Positions 1 through 11,460 are shown, counted from the first letter of the stretch. The stretch is 64,000 nt of DNA from Euphorbia lathyris (GCF_963576675.1 NC_088914.1:83946441-84010440); one strand, 5' to 3'. The notes: generated by a model not told the origin, from the sequence alone. Program-made: numbers and translations.

Positions 1-1
1 G

Positions 2-918
2 GCGGATGAAAAACAGGTACGAATGGCTAAAGGGCTCAAGGGAGAAATTAAAGAAGCAATCACCAAGGTTCTCCATGAGGCAGAAGACGTCTTTGCATGG
101 AAAGATGAGATCCTCCCCGGGATTAGTCCAGATGTGATCACTCACAAACTCAACATCGACAAAGATGCAGTTCCGGTTGCCCAAAAACGGAGAAACTATA
201 GCCTTGAAAGGCAGAAGGTGATAGAGGAGGAAATCACCAAGCTCCAGCGGGCAGATACCATTGAAGAGGTACTTTATACACAATGGCTGGCGAATGTAGT
301 TCTAGTCAAGAAAGCGGGCGGATCATACCGCATGTGTATTGACTTTACGGATCTCAACAAAGCTTGTCCTAAAGACAACTACCCTTTGCCGTGTATTGAC
401 ATCCTCGTAGATGGAACCGCAGGACACGCTATGTACTCCTTCACAGACGTAAAGTCAAGTTATCACCAAATCCCAATGGAGCCTTCAAATAGAATCAAAA
501 CCTCGTTCGTGACTCACCAAGCCACTTATTGCTTCAAAGTCATGCCCTTTGGGCTTAAGAACGCAGGTGCAACCTATCAACGGATGATGAACAAAATATT
601 CACGGAAAGCAAAGGTGATAACTACTCCGTCTATATAGATGACATGATCATCAAGAGTACCACTATGGAAAAACATGCAGATGATGTAAAGGAGGTACTG
701 GGCGTACTCCGACGTCACAATATTAAACTGAACCCGGAAAAATGTACCTTTGGCGCAACGTATGGAAAGTTCTTGGGATTCATGATTAGCCAGAAAGGAG
801 TGAGCCCAAATCCTGACAAGATCAAGGCCGTTCTGGAGATGCAAGCGCCACGGAATATCGGGAAGTGCAACGCCTTAACGGGCGGATCGTAGCCTTGGGC
901 AGGTTTATCTCATGTTCA
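2..918 (+). pseudogene. Ty3/gypsy Pol fragment (reverse transcriptase), frameshifted and truncated
   Basis: An open frame enters from the left edge and carries RT landmarks: LVKKAGGSYRMCIDFTDLN, CPKDNYPLP, the palm motif YIDDMIIKS at about residues 205-213 counted from the Met at 23, and a following HNIKLNPEKC block. The segment before RT (DVFAWKDEILPGI) matches the usual protease-RT linker of plant Tat and Athila polyproteins. Near 866 a one-base change shifts the frame: the expected continuation NGRIVALGRF is present one frame away and runs to about 918. Similarity then stops abruptly at the start of the antisense ORF. Cannot give active polymerase. Confidence 0.88.
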
Positions 919-1743
919 GCCCGTAGATGTCATATGCAAAGGTTTGGGATTCCAGTATGTTGGGAAGCCTAGAGATTCGCCCTCGTTTATCTTTACGTAG
1001 AAGAATTTTTCGTCCCAATAATGGACGTTGGACATTTTGCCACTAAACAGCGAATACACTCCAAACTTTGCAAAGGTGAGGAAGGACTCAGACTTTCGCT
1101 TCGACGGTTTATGAAAAGCTTGAAAGATACGAGGAGTGTATATTACCCCTAAGTTCGAGGCAAGGTAACAATCTAAAGCAATATCTAACCAGCCATTTGG
1201 ATGTAATTGGCTAACGGTAATGTCAAAGTAAGCAAAGATGTCCGCCATCATCTTGGGAAGAGGCAGTCGGAATCCTCTTTCTACGTGACTACAGTACACA
1301 GACAAGAATCCGCTTGGCGGACAGGCGGGTCGTTGATGAGCATCCGCCAGTTGGGTCTCGTAGTTATTTATCCATGGGAATCTACTCGCCAGATCTGCTA
1401 GATCCGCGACACTCATACGAGAGGAGGTAGACTCTGCACGAGGTGTCTTTTTCCTGGGCGGAGCAGAAGAAGAGGCCGCCATCCTGGAAAATCGCCTAGA
1501 ATCTATGGCCGGAGCAATACCGGTGATAGGAACAGAAAGGTTTTGACTACTACTACCTAAATGAGTTCGACCGCGATTACACGCCGAGTCGAGCAACTCA
1601 GCTAAATCGGAGTTAACCGTACCTTCGGAGGAAAGAGAATTTTCCGACGAAGAAGAGGTCCAACTAATTGCAATTTCAGAGGGAGAAGACAAATTAAAAA
1701 GTTCAGAGGTTGACCCGGAGGATGAAGAAGAGCTTCTAAACAT
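916..1743 (-). CDS. Antisense extra ORF of a Tat-type element (gypsy-type transposon domain)
   Basis: A 275-residue frame reading against the RT. The first 120 residues are Ser-rich and low in complexity. About residues 120-230 resemble the plant 'putative gypsy type transposon' family (PF04195-like, by memory): a segment RGFRLPLPKMMADIFAYFD followed by QLHPNGW. Such domains are known in the additional ORFs that Tat-lineage retrotransposons carry between pol and the 3' LTR, sometimes antisense. Function is unknown. The C terminus abuts the RT deletion breakpoint, so the protein may be truncated at its end. Full-length relatives would settle whether residue 275 is the natural end. Confidence 0.65.
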   Translation of the reverse strand: MFRSSSSSSGSTSELFNLSSPSEIAISWTSSSSENSLSSEGTVNSDLAELLDSACNRGRTHLGSSSQNLSVPITGIAPAIDSRRFSRMAASSSAPPRKKTPRAESTSSRMSVADLADLASRFPWINNYETQLADAHQRPACPPSGFLSVYCSHVERGFRLPLPKMMADIFAYFDITVSQLHPNGWLDIALDCYLASNLGVIYTPRIFQAFHKPSKRKSESFLTFAKFGVYSLFSGKMSNVHYWDEKFFYVKINEGESLGFPTYWNPKPLHMTSTG

Positions 1744-2047
1744 TCAAAAACACAATATATAGAACGAAAAGATGAACTTACATGAAAAATAAAAGCTTAA
1801 AGGATTCTGAAACTCCGAAGAAGCTCTGCAAAGAAGACGCAAAGGAAAATGGAGAGGAAGAACGAATGAGGAAGAAAGAGAAAAGGAAAAATGAAGAAGG
1901 CGTCTTCTCTCTCCTCGGGCGGTGCGCCTGCCACACGTGTCACTCCACGATTGGCATCGAATAGAGTGCTCATTAATGCAGGTAATCATGACGGCGCGCA
2001 AAGAAGCTCAAAAGCCCTAAAGGACTTTAAGGGAACTTTGGGGGGGC

Positions 2048-2556
2048 TTCTAATAACATTGTGATATTATCCCAAAGATCAAAAGAGATATTCGCCTAAG
2101 AACGCCACGTGTTGGTCACCTAATACGGGAATACCACGGCATATTGAAGCAAAGAGATCCGGCGGGCGGATCACTAAGAACTCACCAAAAGAGACCCGCG
2201 GGCGAACCTGTGAGGCGAATCTCCATAAACACTCAATCTGCCATTAGAACGGCTGGGCCGATCCGGCAATAAAGACCATTAATGAGCTATCAATTAGCTA
2301 AACGCCAACTTAAAGGTAACCTGTAACCGCCATTAATGGGACATTAATGGAGACTTTCTAGTTACTGAAAGTTACAACTTTATAACTATATAGCCTGTGT
2401 CTCAGGCTATCAAGGTACACATTCACTTGCCCTTTATCAATTCAGTTTGCTCTCTTGTTCTTCCTTACTGACTTTGGCATCGGAGCTTCCCCCCGTCGAA
2501 TCCAACGACGCCCCCACAGAGACGGAAGTTCATAGGAAATTCTCCACGAGTCATCA
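2048..2556 (+). repeat. 3' LTR of the Tat-like element
   Basis: Follows a purine run (TTGGGGGG, about 2039-2046). Contains a TATA-like ACTATATAG at about 2386-2394 and, downstream, a C-rich block ACTTTGGCATCGGAGC...CCCCGTCG (about 2470-2500) typical of the R/U5 part of Tat LTRs. The right end is placed at TCATCA (2551-2556). The left end is approximate because no 5' LTR is available for comparison. 1744-2047 is the untranslated stretch between the antisense ORF and the LTR. Confidence 0.6.
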
Positions 2557-2763
2557 TTTTATTATAAGATGCATCAATCTATTTAAATTATATGAGAAAA
2601 AATTTATTTTTTTTGTACGAACGTTACACCGCATCCCTTGAAGTATGGTCGAAATGGCACACCTCCCTCCCCACGTTACTGAAATGCGATCGAGAGCTGG
2701 AACCGTGTCTGATTTGTGCGACTTCTTCAACATGTTGAGTAGCATGCTTCAATTGATCAGTAC

Positions 2764-2966
2764 CAGTCCGTTTGTTTTACCTACTGTTTGTTGTTGCTGT
2801 TTGCTGTTACGGTTTGCTGTTTGCTGTTGCTATTTATTGTTACGGTTTCTTGTTTCTGTTAGAAAAAGCTGTCTTTTCAAAAAACAGAGATTCTCTACTT
2901 TTGTAAAAGGTTGCTTTTCAGATGTGAAAGACAAACAACAGGTTACTAACCAAACATCTAATGCTG
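2764..2966 (+). repeat. Dispersed non-autonomous repeat, copy 1 of 4
   Basis: A stretch with repeated TTGCTGTTTGCTGT, then AAAAAGCTGTCTTTTC and CAGAGATTCTCT, ending in ACTAACCAAACATCT. The same order recurs at 55035-55219 and 56971-57166, and inverted at 51506-52612. Distal ends read like GGGTGTTTGGTTGCTC, which suggests a MITE, but clean terminal inverted repeats and a TSD could not be fixed for this copy. An open frame through it (2645-3061) has no recognisable protein. Confidence 0.6.
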
Positions 2967-3905
2967 CTTTTATGAATGAATTGTCGTTGCGCGCCTCTCC
3001 TTCCGTGTTACTGATATGTAGGCATCCTTGTGTGGTTTGCGCATTTTATGCAGCACACTAGGCGGTTGTGATCACGCGCCATATAGGCAACTGAAACTAG
3101 TGGATTGGCCTCCTTTCTTCGTAGTGCATAACTTGAACGATGGGCCCCACTGATATATATATCTATAATCAAGTACGAATTTATGTCCTAAGCATACACT
3201 ACAATAGATTATGTGAAAAAAGGAATATCATATTTTGCTTTTTACTATTATAGTATTATTATTATTTTTATTTTATTTTCTTTTGAGAAAATTATTATTT
3301 CTTTTTATAATTGTAATGTACAACTAAAAAGTATGATAAATAATTTCTATAAAAAAAAGTAAGGTAAATAATTAACAAATGGATATATTTTTAATTAATA
3401 TATTAATTAAGCCTTACATATATTATAAGTTCTTTAATTTTTTTCTTAACCAACCGTTATGGTTTAATCTTGAAGTCAATTTGTAACTGCACAGAAGCAA
3501 TGTCAAAGGGAGACTATTTGTACGACGAATTTGTTTCGATATCTAACTCAGTTCATGGAGAAGACTGGAGAATGATCATAATTAGTAAATCAAAGTTGTA
3601 ATGTAAGCTTAATGTAAAAATGAATGAATATGTTTACTTTGAGCTGAGTTTACGCTATTTAAATATATGTTGAATTGTAAAAGCGGGTTACAGATTATAG
3701 AGCGGGATGAGCTACATGTCTCATGTTGATAGGAGAGAGTGATCACAATTATTGAGGCCCGATATGTCTCAAGGCCACTTGGCCCAACATTTTCAGAGTC
3801 GGGTGTAAAGTGATTGTGACAATAACTGGATCCTTGACTGCATCTAACGAGGTTTTTCGAGTCAATCTTCTAGAACAAAGCCGTTTGCTGCACATTAGAC
3901 GAGAA
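2967..3905. other. Gene-free AT-rich spacer
   Basis: AT-rich sequence with poly-T and TAATTAA runs. No coding region, RNA gene or complete element is recognised. A short G+C-richer patch at about 3680-3800 might be an old LTR remnant but nothing supports a firm call. Confidence 0.5.
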
Positions 3906-3913
3906 GACACTAC

Positions 3914-4395
3914 TAGGGGTGAGCAGAACCAGACCAAAAAACCGAACCAAACCGGACCAAATTATATTTTGGTTTGGTTTGGTCTTAATTTTTAAGCTAG
4001 TTTAGTTTTCGGTTCGGTTCGATTCGGTCCGGTCCAAAACCGAACAAAACCAAACCGAAATACAATATGTACGGCTCTTAATTTTAAGGTTTTAAATCAA
4101 TTAACTAATTATATATAGAAAATAAGAAATAATTAAACATGTTTTTTCTCTCTCAACTAATTATATATACAAAAGAAAAACTAATTATATGATTATTTTC
4201 TTTATATAATTATTTAGTTAGTGAAGGTACAAGTAGTTGTAGGTCTCTAGTATCTTGTTTGGTCCAAACATGAACCAAACCGGACCAGACCAAAATAATT
4301 TGGTTTGGTTTGGTCTTAAAATATAGAGGTAATTTAGTTTGGTCCAATTTGGTTTGGTTTGATTTTTGGACCGAACCGGACCATGCTCACCCCTA
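3914..4395. mobile_element. hAT-type MITE, 482 bp, with 8-bp TSD
   Basis: Terminal inverted repeats TAGGGGTGAGC / GCTCACCCCTA bound a foldback element rich in GGTTTGGTTTGG and AACCGAACC runs. It is flanked on both sides by GACACTAC (3906-3913 and 4396-4403), a perfect 8-bp target duplication as hAT transposases make. No transposase is encoded, so it is non-autonomous. Two internal blocks of GGTTTGGTTTGGTCTTAA are near-copies of each other. Confidence 0.85.
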
Positions 4396-4403
4396 GACAC
4401 TAC

Positions 4404-5060
4404 AACATATTCAATATTTAGATAGTAGATTCGGACTTCTGTGATTCCACTGATAAAATTATGTTTGCCTGACATCACTACCTATTTAGCCCTTCTTCTA
4501 TTTTTATATAAGAAAGTATAAAACTACACTTAATTATTGTAATTATATATATATAAAACAGGTGTGCGACTGCTTTTAAGTATAATTTTTTTTTTTATTA
4601 TTAAGAACCTCTTATCTCTTATTTCATCTAGAGCCCATAAAATGTCAGGACTGATTCTGATAATAATAGTATATAGGAATCGGTGCAAAAAAGAGAATAA
4701 TCGTAATAGTCTAACTTTTAATAGTAGTCGGTTGTCGTTGTTTCCCTCTTTTCATTTCTCTATTGAGTAAGGGTCAGCGTTAGTAAAAGTATGGAGACCT
4801 TCGTTTTCTCTTCTTTCAATATATAAACTCATTTTCCCATTTCATTTAATTTCAAAATTTTTATGCATTTTTTTTCTCTGTTTGAAATCTTAAATTATAT
4901 ACGTAATAATTAGGATGAAATCCTAATCACTCCTTATAAAGATGTCCCAGTATAACAATATACGGATTCTAATATTCGGCCTATTAACGAATATAATTCT
5001 AACACTTTATTTTGTGTCTATTTTAAAGTAAAAGCATAAAACAAAATTTTAAAAACATAT
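4404..5060. other. Gene-free AT-rich spacer
   Basis: No supported gene. Short frames here are AT-driven and lack homology-like motifs. Confidence 0.5.
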
Positions 5061-5068
5061 ATTAATTA

Positions 5069-5275
5069 GGGTAAGTAATTTATTAGTTCATACATTGTTT
5101 AGTGCTCATATTTTAGTAATATATTATAATGTCTTTAAATTTTTGTTCAATTCAACAATTAAATTATTGAAATATTTGAATTAATAAACAATTTAGTTCC
5201 TCTGTAAGAGATTAAATTGTTGAACATAACAAAAATTAAGGACATTATAATATATTATTAAAATATGAGTATTAG

Positions 5276-5339
<64 letters not shown>

Positions 5340-5355
5340 ATAAATTATTTACCCT
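5069..5355. mobile_element. Foldback MITE, 287 bp, with ATTAATTA duplication
   Basis: Left arm GGGTAAGTAATTTATTAGTT and right arm AACTAATAAATTATTTACCC are inverted copies, and pairing continues inward (TTTAGTAATATATTATAATG against CATTATAATATATTATTAAA). Both sides are flanked by ATTAATTA (5061-5068, 5356-5363). The target is AT-rich, so the duplication is less compelling than for the neighbouring elements. The right arm is split by a TA microsatellite. Confidence 0.75.
5281..5334. repeat. (TA)27 microsatellite inside the MITE
   Basis: An uninterrupted run of 27 TA dinucleotides within the right arm of the 5069-5355 element. Likely length-polymorphic. Confidence 0.95.
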
Positions 5356-5363
5356 ATTAATTA

Positions 5364-6471
5364 TGATATCTCATTTTTATATTCAGCACGTGGCTTGATA
5401 TATACGAAATTTTAATAAACATGTATATCAGTTATAATTATATGTAGAAAAGAGTGTAGTTAATGGACATCCGTATATATATATTATAATTGGATTTGAG
5501 TCTAGAAAGGAACCTTGAGACGAAGAAACTTATTAGTCTTCCTCTTTGACCTTGAACCTACAAATCTGGTTAAGCATTTTATTATCAGTGAGTTTAGGAA
5601 ACCCGTCTTCAAAATGCACTTGAATAAATTATTATGTTTGAACGATTTCAATCTTGCATTATATCAGAAATCCTACATATTGCTTCTAAACTTACTTAAA
5701 ATGACACGTTGTCTCCTTAACTTTCTTAAAAATCGACTTATTGACCTCCTGAATTTGATTAAAGTAATACGTGCTTTAAATTTTACAAATTGCTTCTTAC
5801 GATATCACGTAGCAAAATTCAATAGGTGAATAGAATTGTTAGGCCAAATTTAGGATGTCATTATGTACTAATTAATGTTATCTGTGTATCAGAACTTATA
5901 ATTATGTGTCTGAATTTCCTGTCAAACCTTCTCAAGATACACCTATAAGACAGAATAAGAGACCAGAGAAGGCCGAAGTCCGGGGAACCCGCTCCGATAC
6001 CTAACTCAGTAGGTGTTGGAAGGTTGAAGAAAGTGAACTGTTTGAGAGATAGAAGAATGTACTCTTTAGCACAGTCATACTTGTCTATTTATAAGGTTTA
6101 TGTCGAGTCCTTCTTCTTTTTGGAGTCCTATCTGTATTAGGAACCCTTCTCCTATTGGAAGTTTTGTTTTAGGAGAAGTCTTCTACTAGGAAAATTCTTT
6201 GTCCCCGTCGCATGGAGTTTTCCCTTGATGGGGAATGTTCCATGGAAGTTTTTCGATGGATCCGAAAGGCTATGCTATTAAAGTTTTCTGCGTACAATAA
6301 GACTTGAATACGAGATATCTAGTTTAAGCAACTTGATGCCCTTAACTAGTCAATCAAACCTTAATTAGTATGTTCACACATGTCTTAAATTAACATATGT
6401 TCATAGCATCTCCAATAACTTCTTAGTTGGACTCTTAAGTTAAAATTTAAGGAGATAGAATTAAAAACCAA
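5364..6471. other. Gene-free spacer with possible old LTR-like patch
   Basis: A 315-bp frame at 5515-5829 has AT-biased, low-information composition and no motif, and its DNA resembles the generic intergenic 'TTGACCTCCT' text seen again near 54260. About 5950-6290 is richer in G+C (CCGAAGTCCGGGGAACC, then CTTCTCCTATTGGAAG) and may be a remnant of a retroelement LTR. No boundary can be supported. Confidence 0.45.
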
Positions 6472-6479
6472 CTCCAACA

Positions 6480-7094
6480 CAATGTTGTTAGAACCGGACC
6501 GGACCGGTTGGTCGAACCGGGAACCGGATTGCTTTCCGATTTGGGTTTATGAATTTGCAACAACTCATTTAAAACCGGTGTTAACTCGGGAACCGGCAGT
6601 CGGACTGGGAACCGGATTAACTCCGGTTTTTTAATTATATATATATAAAAAAGAGAAAACTAATTAAAAAATTAAAAATAAACTGTTACAATTCCAAAAC
6701 CTTACTGCAGCCTTCAAAGATTAAAAAAAATAAAACATTTATTGATATATTTTGATGAAATTATTAATATGTTTTGATGTATTTATGGATATGTTTTGAT
6801 GAAATTATTAATTATATGATGATGCTGCCGTTGTTTTGATGAATTTGGTTGATGAATTTATGCCACTAGTTATTTTTTCGAATTATGATGGTGTTGTTGT
6901 TGAAGTGCAGCACATCAGAGAATGAACTTTTTGTTGGCTAAGGTTTTTAGATTATTATTTTTATATAATTAATATATATTTAATTATTTATTACGTTATT
7001 CAGTTTGATCATTCCAAGTTATTTGGTTGAACTAAGTGACCCCTGATCCAACTATAAATCTAGTTCGATGTTCAGTCCGGTTCTGAAAACATTG
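6480..7094. mobile_element. hAT-type MITE, 615 bp, with 8-bp TSD
   Basis: Ends CAATGTTGTTAGAACCGG and CCGGTTCTGAAAACATTG are inverted repeats with a few mismatches. The flanks are the perfect 8-bp duplication CTCCAACA (6472-6479, 7095-7102). The interior starts with GGACCGGACCGGTT runs, the familiar plant 'AACCGGACCGG' family, and has no coding capacity. A diverged fragment of the same family lies near 52915-52970. Confidence 0.82.
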
Positions 7095-7102
7095 CTCCAA
7101 CA

Positions 7103-8254
7103 ACCTCTTATTGACTCATCAAACCATTAAAGAACTTTCTCATCCTCTCTATTATTGAGGAGTCTCTCCATTCCTAATCCTTTCATTATTTCATTTTTTA
7201 TTAATAATTTATTATTTAGGATTCTCTATTCTTTCACTCTTGGTAAATATAACAATATTTAATAGTTTTAGTGATAAAATAATAAATAAGGAGATGATAC
7301 GAAAAATATTGTTGGAAATAATACGTATAGAGTTGACCATATTTTTTTCTAATTTTTTTGATATAAAAAATAGTAAACTAATTTTTAATTTTAATTTTAA
7401 TTTTAATTTAGAAGAAATTACATATTAAATCAGTTTTAATTTTTTTATTTTACAGTTAGATAACTCATTTTTTGTTTTTTTTTATCATTTCTTATTTCTT
7501 TTAGGATTTTTTTTATCAAAATATCATATTTTATTTCTGCTTTTGTCTTCAGTTATTTTTTTGGTATTTTATTTTTATTTTATTTTAAAAAAAATAAAAG
7601 CAGATGTGACGGTTTGTATGAGGTAATCATTTTTTTTTAAGTTTGTGATATTTTTAGATTTTTTTTGGGGGTTCTAAGATAACTGTAAATATATAGACTA
7701 CAAGTGAGTAATGTGTAACCAACCCATTTAATTTAGGGTCAAACACATAAATATCATAATTAAATATAAAATTACAATTAAATCATATCATCAAATTTAA
7801 TTTTTAATATGTCATTATTCTTTATATATTATGATTTTATGTCATAGTTTAAAAATTCTAGACTCCAATTCATAAATCATAAACTCTAAAATATATATTT
7901 TAGATTTCTAATTTATAAATTCTAATCCTTAAAATATACTAAAAATACTGATTTTATTATTTTGACATAATCTAAAATTAGGAATTTATATAAATAGTTG
8001 TTAAAAGATGAATTCTATGCAATAATCCCTTTAATTTAAGCTTATTTGACATCGAGACTAAAGATTCAAAGGCCCAAATCTTATGAACATTGACCCATCT
8101 AGCGAAAAAAGAATAAGTAGTGATAAAAAAAAGTATTAAAGAATCTAAGACCATTTTGGGTTAAATAACAAGCAATTAACAGGTAAAAGTTTTATCAAAA
8201 AAATAAATAAAAAAAAAGGTAAAAAAATTATTTTACTTAGATTTAAAGCATCTA
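7103..8254. other. Gene-free AT-rich spacer
   Basis: Very AT-rich with TTTTAATTTTAATTTT runs near 7380-7410. Nothing recognised. It is the pre-insertion target region of the L1-type LINE that starts at about 8270. Confidence 0.55.
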
Positions 8255-8269
8255 AGATGTAGATATTCA
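8255..8269. repeat. Left target-site duplication of the L1-type LINE
   Basis: AGATGTAGATATTCA. The right copy, AGATGTAAATATTCA at 45733-45747, has one mismatch and follows the poly(A) tail of the LINE. The two copies are now about 37.5 kb apart because of the nested insertions. Confidence 0.85.
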
Positions 8270-10129
8270 CAAGCTGGACTACTTAATCTGGCTGATCAGT
8301 ATTTTAGCTCGTTTACTCTGCAGCTGGCACATCAACGTCTGATACGGTATCAGTGGTTACGCCCTCGATTGACGCTGGCACAAACGAAATCCTGACGGCT
8401 CCAATCGAGGCTGTAGAAGTTAAGGAAGCAGTCTTCTCTATGAGTGCGGATAAATCACCTGAGCCGGACGGGTTGAATCCGGATTTCTATCAGTCCTTCT
8501 GGGACACTCTGGGAGGAGATATAGTGGCGGCTTGTCAAGAGTGGTTAAATCGGGCCTATTTTCTGCAGGGCCTAAATGATACCACTATTGTTCTTATCCC
8601 CAAATGTGACAACCCGACCTCATTGAAGGATTTACGCCCAATCTAATTATGCAATGTCCTGTACAAAATTGTATCAAAGGTTCTGGCTAACAGGCTGAAG
8701 AAGGTCCTCCCAAGCATAATTGGGGAGTCCCAATTTGCCTTTGTATCTGGGAGATCAATAATTGATAGTATGCAAGTGGCTTTTGAATCAATTCATTTTA
8801 TGAAAAGGAAGAATAGGGGAAGCTCAGGTCACGTGATCCTCAAAATTAACATTAGCAAGGCCTATGATAGGGTGGACTGGCATTTCTTACAACAAGTAAT
8901 GACAAATATGGGCTTCAATGAGAAATGGGTTAGGGGGATTATGATATGCATAACATCTGTGAAGTACCAGGTAGCAGTAAATGGGGACCGAACAGAGCAG
9001 ATTTGTCCGGGCAGAGGGCTCTGGCAAGGGGATCCACTATCTCCTTATCTCTTCATCCTGTGCGCTGAGGTGTTGTCAAAACTAATCAGGAGAGCAGAAG
9101 CACAAAATCTTTTGTCAGGGTGTCGAATTTACAGACATGCACCTTCTGTTACACATTTGTTTTTTTTGCGGATGACAGCTTTCAATTTTTTGGGGCAAAG
9201 ACTGAAGAAGCCAGGGAGGTTCTTAAGATCCTAACGGAATATGAAATTGCTTTAGGACAGGCGGTCAATCTGAACAAATCAGGGGTGTTCTTCAGTGCCA
9301 ACGTTAGCCTGGAGATAAAAAACGAAGTCAAAGGAATTCTAAGTGTACATGCTCCTCTAGACACGGGTCGGTATCTAGGACTCCCTTCACTGATTGGCAG
9401 ATCCAAACGACGCATTTTTCTATTTCTAGTTGACAGGTTGAGAAGAAAATTTAGCAGTTGGGGTCTCCGATTCTTGTCTCAGGCAGGCAAGGAAATTCTA
9501 CTCAAATCAGTCGCGCAGGCACTCCCTACATTCTGCATGAGCACCTTTCTGCTCCCCAGGTCAGTGTGTGATGATTTGCAAAAACTAATGAATTCCTTTT
9601 GGTGGGGGTCGAAACCTGAGGGTAAAAGGGGGATTCATTGGTTTGATTGGGCTAAACTATGTAGTGTAAAGGATGCAAGGTGCATGGGCTTTAGAGAGTT
9701 GCATGTGTTTAATTTAGCCTTATTAGGGAAGCAGGGGTGGAAATTGATCCATAATCCAAATACTTTAGTAGGTCGCATGTTCAAAGCTAAATATTACCCT
9801 AGGACAAACCTATTAGATTCCAAATTAGGCAATAACTCTAGTATGATTTGGAGAAGCATTTGGGAGGGAATCAATATTCTGAGATTGGGAGTAAGATGGA
9901 AGGTGGATGATGGAAATATAATTAGAGTATGGAAGGACCCTTGGATACCAAGCCTATCTAATTTCTGCATAAATTCTTATCAAATCCAGGGATTGGAAGA
10001 GTTGATGGTGGCAGATTTATTGATTGAGAGTGGGCGGGGATGGGATATGGATAAGCTGAGAGGTTACTTTTGTTAATCTAAAATTGCTGCTATATGTGAT
10101 ATCATATTGCCTCTCAGGGGTGGCGTAGA
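8270..10129 (+). pseudogene. L1-type LINE, 5' segment: reverse transcriptase
   Basis: Plant L1-type ORF2 protein without the endonuclease domain, so the copy is 5'-truncated. RT landmarks: a KSPEPDGLNPDFYQ block, TIVLIPK, ANRLKKVLPSIIGESQFAF, KAYDRVDW, the G-L-x-Q-G-D-P-L-S-P-Y-L-F block and the palm FADDS, then a thumb and linker region ending WKDPWIPS. Damage: TAA at 8644-8646, a frameshift at the T8 run near 9161-9170 just before FADDS, TAA at 10074-10076, and a further frame change before 8330. The frame at 10125 (GTA GA) continues exactly at 44633 after the inserted retrotransposon nest. Confidence 0.9.
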
Positions 10130-11458
10130 TGTTGAAACACCTTTCCACATGATTTTGATTTGACAAAATTATTTAAGTAATTGATAAAAAATATTCTAAC
10201 ACATTAAATTTAAATGCTTTGATTTAATTACACTAATGTGTTTGTTCAATGTTGAGTTTATTGATTTATAAGACATTAAGATATAAAGCCCATAAGTGGA
10301 AGTCAAGTCCAAGTCAACACATCAAGACCTCACGGCCCAAGATTCCAAAACGCGGTCGTTTTGTACAAAGCACAAGCTCAGCATGAAGAAGGATCGAGAA
10401 GCCTTGTCTCAATTGCTTCAAGATGAAGCTGCTGAGTCTATCGACAAGAAGTACAAGACAGCGGCAGACAAGAACCAACTTCTAGACAAAGTATTTCTAC
10501 TTTGGGTAAAGTTCAGAAGGAGCAGGAAGCTGTCTGGAAGACTTTGCCAAAAATGTCGAAACATTCTGTTTACCGGACAAAAAGCTGCTGAGCACTGCCG
10601 TGGACAGAAGATGCAAGAATCTCATTGGCCAACGACACAGAGCGCGTACTGAGTGACAATGACAGGAAGCCGTTTCCATCCAACGGTTATTTCGAAATTC
10701 GAAATTACCGGTGCCTCAAGTGTCATTATATAAAGGCCTCTCATTTGCTTCATTCAATGCAGATCTTCAATTAGTCGAAACGCTGACCAAATTCATACTC
10801 GAAGTTCTGTGAGAAAAGCAAAGAAAAAAACCTTACACCAATTTCCAATTATTGTGTAAAAGTCTAGAGTGATTTCAATCATCTAAAGTGTCTTAGCAAT
10901 TGTTGTTTAGGACAAACACTTTATCATTTCTAGAAGAATAGAAAGGAGAGGCTGAGTACTCAGTTATAGTACTCAGCGGTAGATATAGGAGTGAGTAGAG
11001 GTATAGAGGAAGGTACTCTTGTATACTCAGCTTCTATTGTAAAAGGTTTCGTGCTCTACCTTTAAAGAGCTTAGTAGAGAATTCAAAAAGCTCGGAATGC
11101 GTTCCGGGGACTGGACGTAGGCGGAGAGGCCGAACCAGGATATGTCTGCTGAGTAACATATTTCTAACCCTTAAACTCCTTTATATACTGCTTGCTGTAA
11201 AACTGACTAAGTAACGAACTCACGCTGAGTTGAGTGTACTAAGAAGCTGAGTTCAGGAATAGACTCTAAGTGCTATCTCCTTACTCAAGTAAAGAAACAG
11301 ACTTAGTCACAAGTTGACTAAGCTTGTGTCTTGAAACTACTCAGCGTCGCTGTGTAAACATTTTCTTAAGAAAAGAAGTCAGCCTTAACGGACAAAATTT
11401 TAAATAGTTCCTATCCCCCCCCTTGGAACTAACCTTGTCACATTATAAGGGACCAACA
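10130..11458 (+). repeat. Element A 5' LTR (1329 bp)
   Basis: Starts TGTTGAAACACC and ends ACCAACA, two bases before the primer binding site. A TATA box ATTATATAAAGG lies at 10725-10736, a plausible LTR promoter. It carries many CTGAGT/CTCAGC words and a poly-C run near 11414. A frame at 10296-10652 inside it has no protein motif and is not taken as a gene. Confidence 0.88.
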
Positions 11459-11460
11459 AG

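Larger units (their letters stand above)
1..2556 (+). mobile_element. Tat/Retand-like Ty3/gypsy retrotransposon, 3' part, internally deleted
   Basis: The piece holds, in order, a Ty3/gypsy reverse transcriptase fragment on the plus strand, an antisense ORF with a gypsy-type transposon domain, a purine tract (about 2039-2047) and an LTR. RT followed by an antisense extra ORF before the 3' LTR is known from the plant Tat lineage (Retand/Ogre relatives). RNase H and integrase, which should lie between RT and the extra ORF, are absent, so an internal deletion ends near 918. The 5' half lies outside the window. Lineage call is from layout and motifs, not from a tree. Confidence 0.75.

Noticed and set aside
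1744..2001. 85-residue minus frame next to the Tat antisense ORF
   Set aside because: No motif; it lies in the untranslated stretch between the extra ORF and the LTR.
2645..3061. 138-residue frame as a gene
   Set aside because: It lies on the dispersed repeat copy 1 and its composition (Cys/Leu-rich from TGCTGT repeats) comes from that DNA.
5515..5829. 104-residue frame as a small gene
   Set aside because: Low-complexity Leu/Asn/Phe protein expected from AT-rich DNA, with no motif; the DNA resembles generic intergenic repeat text seen elsewhere in the window.
10296..10652. 118-residue frame in the LTR of element A
   Set aside because: Entirely within an LTR, overlaps the region just before the TATA box and shows no domain.
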